Assembly (NCBI GenBank): GCA_014885115.2
Contig: WKLE02002997.1
Coordinates: 1 to 43,872 of the forward strand
DNA length: 43,872 nucleotides
DNA from: Asterionellopsis glacialis
Taxonomy: Eukaryota > Bacillariophyta > Plagiogrammaphyceae > Rhaphoneidales > Asterionellopsidaceae
Direction of reading: 5' to 3'
Numbering within the stretch: position 1 is the stretch's first letter; every line of letters starts with the position of its first letter. Made by a program: the position numbers and the translations under genes. The notes below the pieces were generated by a model. That model did no database searches. It saw only the letters and a list, made by a program, of their open reading frames with translations, and was not told where the DNA came from. This document shows positions 1 to 9,742 of this stretch, piece after piece.

Positions 1-76
1 AAAATCATATTTTTGGACTTTTTCATGAGAGTGTCAAAAAGTGAAATCTGAAGGAATGTAGTGCGATCGATTGACT

Positions 77-1216
77 TCAACGTTTAGTATCTGATTTGTA
101 GACGTTGTTGGTTAGATCTGGTCTGCTCTCATAATTTGATTTCGAAGGGTACCACACATAGGCTGGCTTGGTTTTGCTCATTTTGGAATAATCAAATGAT
201 ACTGTTCTACTTGGAACGTCAAAGCTTGTCTGATCTTCGAATCGGTGACCAATCATCAAATCCTGAACTTCGAAAACTACTTGTTTGTTTACAGTACCAT
301 TCGTCAATGCATGTGTCGCTGATATAAACAAATGGAATCGATGAATGGCTGTGCCAGGAAATTCATCCAGACGCAAACCATACAATGGACTCGACTCATT
401 TATGAAGTGTCGTATATTCCATACATGATCAAAATTAATACTTGTCGCATGATGAAGCACCATTTCTTCTGTATTTCCCACAGATCGTAATTCTTCTTCA
501 AATTCTTCTTCGTACTTGCGCATTGTCAAAACGTGCAGGGTTGCCTTGACTTCAATCAAAGTATTGTTAGAGCCATCCATATTTCCCACACGTATTTCAA
601 TGCACGGAGTGCCCATGAAATTCGACATGGTCATGACTTCACTTACCTCTATGTTTGCTTGTGGGGTGACAAATCCAAAGAATAAGAGTCCCGCAAACAT
701 AGTCATAATAATAAAGGATATCACACTCAATGCCACCACCAAAGAGTTGGCAAAGAAACCGTGTGGCGAATAGGATCCATAGCCAATGGTTGTGGAAGTT
801 TGAATTGAAAAGTCAACTACCTGAGCAAATGTCATGTCTGGATCTTGACAACATTTGTTTTCTTGTATAAACCATAATCCTGCAAATATTGCATTCGTAA
901 TAAGAAAAGTGACCACATAAGTAAATATCAGGGTACAGCCATTAAAGGACATCAAGTACCGTCGAAATTTGGTATCAAATGATGTTTTCACTTTAGGATC
1001 CAAATTGATATGGCGAAATTGTACATCCTTTCTTTCCTTACGACTTATTTCTGGTTTCGTCGTTACGTTTCGAACAAGCTCAAATTTTATATCCTGACCG
1101 TTGATATTAATGGTTTTGGTCTTTTGTTGCTTTTCAATGTCATGGACACTGCTTTCTTTCGCAAGTGCAAGCTCGCGTGTTGATTTATGAAGACTTTGTA
1201 GATTCCAATGCCCCAT
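77..1216 (-). CDS. Inward-rectifier (Kir-type) potassium channel
   Basis: A 379-residue two-transmembrane potassium channel. Seen: a first membrane helix at about residues 93-117, a pore loop with the selectivity filter TTIGYG at 142-147, and a second helix at about 157-183. A ~190-residue cytoplasmic C-terminal half follows, carrying Kir-like pieces such as INESSPLYGL and IGHRFED, which match the beta-sheet cytoplasmic domain of animal and bacterial Kir channels. Kir channels are tetramers that pass K+ inward across a membrane; which membrane is not clear here, as there is no signal peptide. The start is the ATG that opens MGHWNLQ; the ORF is uninterrupted and its length is typical of the family. 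The acidic/Asn rectification residue usual in helix 2 is not obvious, so rectification strength is open. A GGTACC-palindrome cluster begins about 180 bases upstream of the start. The family call is firm; the physiological role is inferred. Confidence 0.9.
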   Translation of the reverse strand: MGHWNLQSLHKSTRELALAKESSVHDIEKQQKTKTININGQDIKFELVRNVTTKPEISRKERKDVQFRHINLDPKVKTSFDTKFRRYLMSFNGCTLIFTYVVTFLITNAIFAGLWFIQENKCCQDPDMTFAQVVDFSIQTSTTIGYGSYSPHGFFANSLVVALSVISFIIMTMFAGLLFFGFVTPQANIEVSEVMTMSNFMGTPCIEIRVGNMDGSNNTLIEVKATLHVLTMRKYEEEFEEELRSVGNTEEMVLHHATSINFDHVWNIRHFINESSPLYGLRLDEFPGTAIHRFHLFISATHALTNGTVNKQVVFEVQDLMIGHRFEDQTSFDVPSRTVSFDYSKMSKTKPAYVWYPSKSNYESRPDLTNNVYKSDTKR

Positions 1217-1397
1217 GGTCTGTTAGATGATGTGATTAGACTAGAGATTTCAGATTAGAAGATGTCAATAATCGACAAAACAGTCCAGTGACGCAGGCGC
1301 AACCGTGACTGTCCTTTTCTTACCTGTACGGTTTGAATAATTATCGTCCTTGGTATGTAGTAAGGTGTCAACAAATCTCTGAAAATCATTATTAAAA

Positions 1398-1717
1398 CCT
1401 GGTACCAGGGGTACGGGTACCAGGTACCTGTACAGGTAGTAACGTACCAGGTAGTGTTCCTTGCTTCTCGGGAACCATTGTGACCGGAGTTTACTGGTTA
1501 CCGGTACCTGGTACGGTGGAGTTTGTTAAAGTCAATACCAGGTACCAGGTACCTGTTATTTTACTGGTATAAATACCATTTGGCAATACCAGGTAGGTAC
1601 CTGGTACTGGTAGTCCCGGTTATCAGGTACCCAGGGGTACATGCGAAAATGCTACCAGGTACTAGTACATGGTAAAAGGTACATTACCAGGTACCTCGTA
1701 CAGGTAATTGGTACTGT
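1398..1717. repeat. Dense GGTACC / CAGGTACCTG palindrome cluster
   Basis: About 320 bases made largely of irregularly spaced short palindromes of the form (C)CAGGTACCTG(G) and their half-sites. It lies 180-500 bases upstream of the Kir channel start, on the promoter side. It is the densest of several such clusters in the window, all in 5' flanks. Confidence 0.75.
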
Positions 1718-1765
1718 TCCAGCCGCGGAAGTTCCTTTCTCCTTCAACGAATTAGAGATGCAGTA

Positions 1766-1841
1766 AATATGATAATTATGATAATAATATTACTATTAAA
1801 TTATGTAATAATATTAAATAGGAGTAATATAATAATATTAT
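1766..1841. repeat. AT-rich palindromic stretch (ATAATATTA units)
   Basis: A run of nearly pure A/T with repeated palindromic ATAATATTA units. It directly follows the GGTACC cluster. No coding potential. From about 1842 to 2340 nothing recognisable is seen. Confidence 0.6.
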
Positions 1842-2359
1842 GACCTGTGAAAAAGAGTCATCGAGAAACTTTTGAGATTTTCTCTAGTGAACTGTCTCGC
1901 CTGTGGTATCCCCCACTTTTTCCGGTCTTTCTACAAGGAATTTTCCTGAAGCTCGGAAAAAGCGGTGGAACCCCAAGATTCTTTTTCAGTCTTTTCTCGC
2001 GTAATTTTGCTAACTAATTTTTTAAAGTTCACGATTTGATGATTGCTCACAGATGTGGAGATCAGACAAATTAATTATGCAAATGGTACAAAAATATTTG
2101 AGGGGATACCTATTGATATAATAATTAAAAGTGAATGAGTGTTCATGGATTTGTTTTCTTTTATCTGTGTTGTTAGACATTTTGATGTTCACATTTTTGT
2201 CCCTTGCAGGCAATGAATGTCTAAGAGGATGCTGTATGTAAGAGTCTGGTACTAACTGTTACATTTCTACCATATATGTTAAATTACTGGTATATTTTTT
2301 TGTCCAGTATATTGAGATGTAGAAAATCTTGCAGCTTTTCACCCACATTGCTGGCTGGA

Positions 2360-3740
2360 AGTGGGTGATGCCTTAAGGCTGTCTGCAGGTGTTGTCAAGC
2401 TTTGAGCTTTGAGCTTTCATTTTTTGATCTCTTTTTTTAGAAAACCTTGTAAAAGCTCAAACCTGAAACATGACCAAATTTCATCACTGCAGACGTTGGT
2501 GAGCTTTGAGTTTCAAGGTTTTTTAGAGATAACCAGAAGAAGAGATTGAACTGCACTTTAGTTCCAATGGTGAGAATTGCATAAAATTTATAACAACAAC
2601 AATATGTGGGCATATTTTTCATACATATCAAAGTACATGACTTTCAGGGAAGTCTTTGTTCCACAATGGCACAATAAGATTTGTTGAAGATCACAACAAC
2701 AGACCAGTCTTCATGAACAATGATGACATTTCTAATATCCTTGTCTTTTTCTTGTTAACATAGTTGATTGTTGCATCTGATTGTTTGAAATCGGAAATTT
2801 GACTAGGTTTCCAGTGTTCTTGCTGTCATTGTTGTTGTTTTCATTTATTGAATGGAGGTATTTTTGTGTTTTTTTGTGCAAAAAACAGATGAAAGGTGTG
2901 ACAGACATACAAAGCTTGAACAAAACATGAGTAACAACAGCACTTTGACATTTCATTTTTGGGGTCTGTAAATTTTTTCAGGTTATGAGTTCCCCAAAAC
3001 AAATCAACAACGTCTGCAGGCAGTCTAAGACCCATTCTTAATGTGTTTTTTATTTTTTTAGTGTTTTTTTGGGTGTATTTTTTGGGCACGTATGTGAAAA
3101 AAACAGTGGCTAAATTGTGTACATTAAGAATGAGTTGTATTATCAATGTTTTTTTTCAATGTTTTTTTTTGGTGTATCATATACAGTAAGGTTAGAGTAA
3201 AACCGTGTTCCACCCATTTTCTACTTTAACTTTTAGGCATGCCCATGAAGGTCTGTCTTTTGCGTTGTCTGGTGTTGTCCACATGTGTTGTTTCTTGTCA
3301 ATGATTTACAACAAATGACAAATAGTGGTCATCAATCAGAATGGCGTACTCTATCCAACAACATCTTGATTGATTGTTGTGTTTTGTATCTTTCTTTGTT
3401 GTTGATTGTTGATTGCCATGTCATCTGGTGTTGGTTTTTGGTGTATTACAGTATCGTCATGTAGACAGGTGGTCAAACCAATGGTGAATCTGGGGTGAAA
3501 ATTAGAACAAGTGACAGACAAAAAAAATACTGATTTAAACAAAACACTGATTAAGGAATCAAGATTTGGCCATTTGTTAATCAGTGTTTTTTTAAAAATC
3601 GGTGTTATTTTTGAAAATCCAGGTTTTTTCTGTGCAAAAAATTGTGCATGCCAAAAAAAACACCAAAAAAACACATTAAGAATGGGTCTAAGGCCTCTTT
3701 GGAGACTTGCTGTACTTTCAGTACCTTATCACCCACCAAG
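2360..3740. repeat. Inverted-repeat cluster, probable decayed non-autonomous transposable elements
   Basis: No convincing gene. The stretch holds several inverted-repeat pairs. The clearest is a 24-base perfect arm at 3028-3051 (begins AGACCCATTC) matched in inverted orientation at 3666-3689; the T/A-rich sequence inside both arms is also similar. CTGCAGACGTTG near 2484 is mirrored near 3006. The outer edges share a GTGGGTGAT end, near 2361 and inverted near 3730. CpG is scarce. This is the structure expected of nested, decayed MITE-like or foldback elements. No transposase is visible. Confidence 0.5.
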
Positions 3741-3816
3741 ATGGCTGATAAAGAAATGGGTTGGGATATCCATGCGCAGAAATTTCATGTTATTTTGCCC
3801 TATTTTTAGGATGTCT

Positions 3817-3883
3817 CTAACAGGTTAGCATCATTTTGCTACTATGGAGTTTTACTAGTAAAAATGAATCTAATGGGTTAGAT
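3817..3883. repeat. Left terminal inverted repeat (67 bp)
   Basis: Matches the reverse complement of 6058-6124 with about four differences. It contains the palindromic core TTTTACTAGTAAAA, and a second copy of that core at 3886-3901 in opposite context makes the left end foldable into a long hairpin (about 3846-3903). Confidence 0.85.
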
Positions 3884-4201
3884 TCATTTTACTAGTAAAA
3901 CTCCCGTACTATTTTTTACTACTAGTAATTAACATGTAAAGTACACTTCTGTTCTTGTCCTCTTAATGAATGTAGATCCACTGTATACTCACCAACGGTC
4001 CAAAGGGGGCAATAAAACTCATCTCCACATTGTTGATAGTGCTGGGATAAATCATCAGATTATTGGCACTTGGTTAGAATAAGCTATAAGTATGAAAAGG
4101 TCCAAAACAATATCCAGAGAAAAATGGTATGTTTGGAATTTACAAAAGTACAGTACTCTAGTCTAACTACTATTTTGACTATTAGAATTACTTTATACTA
4201 T

Positions 4202-4457
4202 ACTATGATAATAAAAACAAGACTTTCCAATAATAATGCCTACATTGGTTCTGGTTTCATCAAGATGTCTTGTTCCTCATCTTGTTCCTCCAATTCTTGG
4301 AAAATTCATTCACAAAAATTGTACTTTACTTTGTACTTTACTATGATAATATAAATACAAGACGTTCCAATAATAAATATAAATACCCCTACATTGGTGC
4401 TGGTGTCATCAAGATATCTTGTTCCTCTGATTTCTGGAAAATTTGTTCATGAAAATT
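4202..4457. repeat. Imperfect tandem duplication (~138-bp period) inside the transposon
   Basis: Two diverged copies start near 4202 and 4340. Shared landmarks are ACTATGATAATA, CCAATAATAA, CTACATTGGT, TCATCAAGAT and CTTGTTCCTC in the same order. It lies in the non-coding part of the element, downstream of the minus-strand ORF. Confidence 0.65.
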
Positions 4458-4475
4458 GTTGTTTGGAGTACCTGA

Positions 4476-6059
4476 TCACAAGATGTGATTGTCCCATGCC
4501 ATCTCATGGGTTATCTGATAACAAGACCTCACCCCATATTCAGGGATGTATATGGGGTCACCCTTTGTGTTCAATTTAGGCTTCCTGCATCCATCCATTT
4601 GAAGAGTTTTCATCTTAAAACTTGGGGCTCTGTGAGCCTTGTCACTTTGTTCTTGATCATAACAAAGGTAACAAGGACAACCAAAGCAGTAACTGAAAGT
4701 TGCCATTTTGCACAATGTACAATGCCCCTGCAACAAATCTTTTTGTCTAACATGCTTGTCTATTGATTTTTTCTTTACCCCAGAATACAAGCCAAGATAT
4801 TTAGATGCTCTCAATGAGTGAATCCAATACAAATTTGATCCCAAATGTGATGATCTACCTCTTTTTGGAGTACCACTTTTACTTGGAGTAGGGGCAATTG
4901 ATACTGTTCTTGAAACAGGAACATGATGTGTTATCATATATGATCTATTTGGAGTTGCTGGAGGCCATAGTGTAGATCTTGCTCTTTCTTGAACTTTATT
5001 GTAAGAAATTAATTTGGATTCTCTTGTGGCTTTTTCAGCTTCAATCAAAAATAAGTCTGAAAGGTAATGTAATGATTGATGAAAAAACCATCTAGTATTG
5101 CATGCATTTTGGAAGTCATAAAGATTATCATAACAATCAACATCATCCTTGGCAGTGAGCATCTGTAACTCATGATGATATGCAACACCATACAGCATCA
5201 AAATTTGACTTGTTGCTATTGTTTGTGGAGATCAAATGCCAAGGTTTTCTTCATTGCTGTCAATTAGTTTTGTGAGTGTTGCCCCCTCATTTTGATGCAT
5301 TCCAAAGGGAATGTTGATAAGGTATTGAGCAGGTGGTAATGGAAACTTGGCATTCACATTAGGTCCATTGATGGATCTCCACAATTTAAAATGATTTTGA
5401 AATGTTTCCCTATCAACTTTGTAAGAACTCATCTCAGTAGACTTCAAAACTGCCATAATAGTGTTTATAAGAACATCTTTCAATGGTCCATAAGCCCAAC
5501 TAAGGTGACTATTGTATAGATAATCAATAATGTCACCATGAGCACTCAACAATTCACCAGAATAGTCAACGTAAACACCATTCATCAATTTTTTTGTATT
5601 TGTCTAAGGGATGGCTGTGTTTAGTTTCAATAGCATTGCTTCTAAAATGTTTTGATCTGGAACATCAGTTTTGAAGTCAAGCTTAGCTTGTTCAAATGAA
5701 TCAGGATCATTTAGTGAAATGATCCATGTTTCAGCAGCTTCTTCATCTTCAATAAGTTCATGGTCTTCATGGTCATCTTCTTGTTTATTGTCTGCATCTT
5801 CAATGTTATCATCATCACCAACATCAAATTCTTCAATCATGTTGTCTTCTTGTTGGTCTGGCAACAAATGAGAGATGCCAGCATAACCAAGAACAATTTC
5901 GATTTGTGATCAAAGTTCATTTTGAACATCGATCCGTTTTGACAGAGCCCTTATAATTGTGTCAGTTGTTGATGATGTCAATGAGAATCTGCAATCAAGA
6001 AACCATTCTGCTGTGCCTTGAGAAACCGTTCTTGGGATTATGTTTTGATTGAGGGCAAT
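4476..6059 (-). pseudogene. Degenerate transposon ORF with three in-frame stops (possible transposase)
   Basis: One minus-strand reading frame stays open from the edge of the right terminal repeat (6059) to 4476, broken only by three stops in the same frame: TGA at 5910-5912, TAG at 5604-5606 and TGA at 5232-5234. No frameshifts are needed across about 528 codons. Visible parts are an N-terminal remnant without a start codon, a very acidic D/E-rich stretch, and a middle region with no motif I know. The C-terminal part has a cysteine cluster (C-x2-C, then C-x2-C-x3-C), which is compatible with the zinc-binding tail of some transposases such as the PiggyBac type, but I see no DDE triad and make no family claim. 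The missing start suggests a 5' deletion. All three stops could come from CGA or CAG by one C-to-T change, and about 1.8 kb holds only about two CpGs. Confidence 0.7.
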
Positions 6060-6124
6060 CTAACCGGTTAGATTCATTTTTACTAGTAAAACTCCATAGT
6101 AGCAAAATGACGCTAACCCGTTAG
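6058..6124. repeat. Right terminal inverted repeat (67 bp)
   Basis: Inverted counterpart of the left arm. It is followed by a further CGCTAACCCGTTAGCG palindrome up to about 6161. It keeps CpG dinucleotides that the left arm has lost. Confidence 0.85.
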
Positions 6125-6330
6125 ATTCATATGCTAAAACGCTAACCCGTTAGCGTCATTTGTTCACATGGATATTATTTGATTGGTCTATTATTAACAT
6201 ATGACGTCATGTTTTGCGGTCGTTCAACGGTCGTGTCAGTATTAATAGTAGTCAGAGCAAGCCAAAGAAGTGCAGAAAACGTTTTCGGAATTCGTCAAAA
6301 AATTCAAGTACAAATTCACTAAAAAAGAAA

Positions 6331-7257
6331 ATGGCAGCCTCCAGCAGTAACAGCACTGAAACTGGCAATGATGATGTAATCAGTAACAACGAAGACAATC
6401 ATAAGGAGGGTGAACTTCAAACAAGTGACAAAGCTTCATCGCAATGTAATAATAGTGACAATGATGTCAACGTGGAAGAATTGTTACCTGAATTACGAAA
6501 AGAATTAGGTTCGCAAGTAGCAGATGGTGTGACGGATCATAATTTACTCAAATTTTTACGGTGGAAGCCCTGTGTCAACCGTGCATCGGAACGATTCCGT
6601 GCACACATTGCATGGCGTGAGGAAAATCCATTTGTCTTTGATGATACGAATAAGCCATTGTTAATCAGTCAAAATGATGAGTTAAAACGTTTATTGGAAT
6701 CCAATGTTGTAATTGCACCAGAAGATGCAATTGCGAACGATGGTAGTGCTGTATGTATGGTCAGACTTCGATTTAATGACATGAAAGATGGACGAACTAC
6801 TCAAGGTGTTGTACAGATGGGTTTGTATACAATGGATCGCTTGTTAGAACGCAGTGAAGCGCAAACTCATGGCATTACTATAATTCATGATTTAAGAGAT
6901 GTGACACGGGAAAATGTTGATATTAGTATTCCCAAAATAATGTTTGGTGCCATCATGGGACATTTTCCACTTCATATCAAAGCGATTTATATTTTGGAGG
7001 CACCGTGGTTTATGAAAGCCATGTTCAAACTTTTACGTACCTTGGGTGCTTTCACCAAGAAAGTTATGGATCGCACACATTTTGTCAACAGTGTGGAAGA
7101 AGTCTATGAAGTTGTAAATCGGGATTTGTTGTTAGAAGAACATGGCGGAAAAATGATTTATGACCAATCTGAATGGGTATTGAAACAAATGGAAAGAGAA
7201 CGAAACAATACCATGGAATCTCTTCATAACTGTATGGCTGGAAAATTATCAAGTTAG
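6331..7257 (+). CDS. CRAL-TRIO (Sec14-like) lipid-binding protein
   Basis: A 308-residue protein. An N-terminal Ser/Asn/Asp-rich stretch (1-45) is followed by a CRAL-TRIO N-terminal helical region (about 50-97, including LLKFLRWKP) and a CRAL-TRIO lipid-binding domain (about 125-278). The domain shows IHDLRDV, FPLHIKAIYIL, EAPWFM and, near the end, HGGKMIYD, in the order expected for Sec14 / alpha-tocopherol-transfer-type proteins. These bind a small hydrophobic ligand (phospholipid, tocopherol or retinoid type) and move it between membranes; the ligand cannot be read from sequence. I chose the ATG at 6331 because it is the first in-frame ATG and has an A-rich leader; the frame is open upstream to about 6214 but lacks an ATG. 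There are no introns. The gene is odd in having a transposon end only about 170-200 bases upstream and none of the GGTACC palindromes seen before most other genes here. Confidence 0.85.
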   Translation: MAASSSNSTETGNDDVISNNEDNHKEGELQTSDKASSQCNNSDNDVNVEELLPELRKELGSQVADGVTDHNLLKFLRWKPCVNRASERFRAHIAWREENPFVFDDTNKPLLISQNDELKRLLESNVVIAPEDAIANDGSAVCMVRLRFNDMKDGRTTQGVVQMGLYTMDRLLERSEAQTHGITIIHDLRDVTRENVDISIPKIMFGAIMGHFPLHIKAIYILEAPWFMKAMFKLLRTLGAFTKKVMDRTHFVNSVEEVYEVVNRDLLLEEHGGKMIYDQSEWVLKQMERERNNTMESLHNCMAGKLSS

Positions 7258-7761
7258 AAAAAAGATTATTTACAATATGTATTTCAAGTCGTCAAATCAT
7301 ACACAGTGTAGAATAATCCAACTCATCTAACATCATATCAATTTTGAAACTTCTTTCTGTTATAATATACTTATGTAAATACCCTCCCAAGTTTCTCTGT
7401 TTCCTACAAGTATGTAACATTATCTAACATTCTGATCCCCCCCCCACGACAGCTCACGTAAACCGGAGAATTATCTTTTACGCGTTCGAATATTTCGATA
7501 AATTAGAAAAAATGGAAACATGAAACCATGCATAGTTAGTAGCGGGGTATTGCGGTGCTAGTACATATATTTCTTTGGGCGAGCATCGCTGCGATATTCA
7601 TCATGCAAATTAAGAAAGGGAATTACAAGACGTGTTTTTCATCTTGCTGAAACAAGTTTTGCTGCGATGCATGAGAAAGGGAATTTAAAAAGACGCATCT
7701 AACTAAAAATGTTTCCCTGCTAACTGCATGTTTATCCTGTATTTAGTTTGTTGCATCATCT
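7258..7761. other. Convergent 3' intergenic region, no gene
   Basis: Lies between the 3' ends of the CRAL-TRIO and EF-hand genes. It contains a run of nine C near 7438 and nothing else recognisable. It lacks the GGTACC palindromes found in the 5' flanks. Confidence 0.7.
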
Positions 7762-8478
7762 TCATTTCTCGTCTTCCAAATAAATCTTGTCTAAAAAGAA
7801 ATCTGCTACTTTTAAGGCAATTCCACCTAGTTGTGAAACACAAAGTACAGTTAGTACAGTTGTCCATAAATTCATACTTTGAAGCTTTTCAGGCAAGTCA
7901 GTTGCAATATCTTGTATGAATTCTGTGTTGGCAAGAGTTTGAGCTGACGTTACGGCGAAAAATGGTGCCACAACTAATTTGACAAATTGAAATGCAAGGA
8001 CACGTGTTGTGGTTCGTGAATACATCATCATCATCAATTCATGGAATTCGGATTTGTTTAATTTCTTATTCCGATCTATATCCACTGTAGCATACAATGC
8101 TTCAACCTTTTCACGTGTGGGTGGATTCACCGGTGCCTGACGATTCACTTGAATGTACATTTGAAGGACTAAGGAATAAACTTCAGTTATAGATATAGTT
8201 CCATCCTTGTTGGTGTCTGCGCTATCAAATAATTTATCAATATAACGCCCTATCCATCCACCACCATTCTCACCTTTTTTGGCGGAAGCACTTCCACCTC
8301 CTCTTGTTTGAATGTTAGAAGAAGAAAATACTTGAGAAGTCTTCTTGGCAACTTTATTGGTAGCTACTGCTGACTTTGGCGTCAATGTTCGCGTCTGTGG
8401 GGCTTTAAGTCCATAAGATGTGCAAGGCAACGTCGAGCCAATAACCACTGCTAGAATCAACAAACAGGATTTCATCAT
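7762..8478 (-). CDS. Secreted or plastid-targeted EF-hand membrane protein
   Basis: A 238-residue protein starting with a signal peptide (MMKSCLLILAVVIGS, cleavage likely around residue 20-24). A Ser/Thr/Lys-rich spacer follows, then two EF-hand calcium-binding loops. Loop 1 (residues 88-99, DTNKDGTISITE) is canonical. Loop 2 (133-144) keeps D, D, N and the final E, but has Lys where Gly is usual, so its calcium affinity may be lower. Two hydrophobic helices (about 160-182 and 203-230) suggest membrane anchoring. After the signal peptide comes SYGLKAP, which lacks the Phe/Trp of a classic diatom ASAF plastid motif, so ER or another endomembrane location is as likely as the plastid. The start is an ATG pair at 8478/8475 after an A-rich leader. 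No introns. The specific function is unknown; calcium sensing at a membrane is inferred from domains only. Confidence 0.8.
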   Translation of the reverse strand: MMKSCLLILAVVIGSTLPCTSYGLKAPQTRTLTPKSAVATNKVAKKTSQVFSSSNIQTRGGGSASAKKGENGGGWIGRYIDKLFDSADTNKDGTISITEVYSLVLQMYIQVNRQAPVNPPTREKVEALYATVDIDRNKKLNKSEFHELMMMMYSRTTTRVLAFQFVKLVVAPFFAVTSAQTLANTEFIQDIATDLPEKLQSMNLWTTVLTVLCVSQLGGIALKVADFFLDKIYLEDEK

Positions 8479-8690
8479 TTTGGTGTTGTGAAAGCTTTCG
8501 TATTTTATAATTAGTATTTTATTGCTTCGCTGGTGTCTTATTGGAAATTGGATCGCGAAGATTCGATCGCTTAAAAGGTCCCATCTTACTGGCTACCATG
8601 ATAATATCTTTTTCTGCTGCCTACCGTTTATTTTGTAATAGAGAGTTAGTAATCCAATGTCGGATCCACCACTGCCAGGACTATTTACCA

Positions 8691-8876
8691 GTAGGTCCCA
8701 CATACCACCAGATATCTTTTAATTTCGTACCTGGTATTAATACCTGGTGCGATGTAGTCCTCTCTAGAGTCATACACTGGTAGGAACATACCTCTCTAGA
8801 GGACCCACGTGTAATGGTACTGCACCAGGTACACAGTTTTGAACTACCTGGTACATATTATAAGTACTGGTAATAC
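8691..8876. repeat. GGTACC-type palindrome cluster with TCTAGA palindromes
   Basis: Includes GTACCTGGT, ACCAGGTAC and CTACCTGGTAC half-sites, a GTAGGTCC word, and two CTCTCTAGAG palindromes (near 8755 and 8790). Lies about 210-400 bases upstream of the EF-hand gene start. The rest of 8877-9742 shows no gene and no recognisable element. Confidence 0.65.
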
Positions 8877-9742
8877 AGGAGAAGATCCTAAATCGCACGA
8901 TCTTTTTTCACAGCCTGCCTTCAACTTTTTAAAAATTTGACGGAACTACCTACAGACGTAGGATACCTCTCTGTGATTGGAGAAGCTCTGACCATCGAAT
9001 ATCTTTAGGACCTAAAGAGCAACTCATTGAGACGAGACTTTTTTTAAAAAATAATTACTAATTAGCACATGCATGAAGAAGTTGAAAGTGATTAAAAAAA
9101 CACATTGCAATGACACCATGATACATTTCATCATAATTACTGAAAACCATACTTACTAACTTGCCAAGAGATCACGGACAGATTCTGTAAAGTCCCAAAA
9201 AAGTTTTGGACAACACAAAACAAAAGGTAGTGAAGTTAAATACCCTTTCACAAAAACGACAGATGAGGAATCAAACAAATGTTGTATTGGTAATAATGAT
9301 TTAGTATCGTTTTTAAGTACCTCGTCTTCCGTTTCTCGTGAGTGATTGAATCTTGTTCCTAATTGGTACGTTGGATAAGTTTTGATTTACAGTGAAAAGG
9401 TTACCACCGGATCTTGATGTGATTGTAGTTTTATCATAGGGCCATTTTCAATTACAAGAAGAGAAACATTAACGAACTACAGAAAAAATTTGCTACACAG
9501 ATAATCTGGAATCTTAGACTTATTTTGTTCTTTGTTTGTCTCACTTTTTCAGTTTTTTTCTTATCTTTTTTTCTTTCTTCTTCTTTGAGTCTCTGGATAT
9601 AGAACGACCAGAGAATTGAATGTTTATACAAAAAATCGCTATTAATCATTGTCAACAACCATGACACCGTCTTCCTGAAAAAATGGAAAACACAGTGCAT
9701 ACTTCGGAAGCTTTCCAATGATGGTTCTCTGACGCATTTCAT

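Larger units (their letters stand above)
3817..6124 (-). mobile_element. 2.3-kb DNA-transposon-like element with 67-bp terminal inverted repeats
   Basis: Two 67-base inverted arms (3817-3883 and 6058-6124) match at about 63 of 67 positions and flank about 2.2 kb. Inside are a minus-strand degenerate ORF, an imperfect tandem duplication, and almost no CpG. Two of the four arm mismatches are CpG in the right arm and CpA in the left, as deamination would give. More GCTAACCCGTTAGC-type palindromes continue to about 6161, so the true right end may lie slightly further out. No target-site duplication was identified by eye, and I could not assign a superfamily. Its right end lies about 170-200 bases upstream of the CRAL-TRIO gene start. 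Confidence 0.75.

Noticed and set aside
3511..3828. 105-codon ORF at the right side of the inverted-repeat cluster
   Set aside because: It shares a short peptide (KNTLRMGLR) with an ORF at 2841-3146 only because both run over the same 24-base inverted repeat arm. There is no protein family signal.
6214..6330. 39-codon N-terminal extension of the CRAL-TRIO protein
   Set aside because: The frame is open but begins at TTG; the first ATG is at 6331. It could only be real with an unseen upstream exon.
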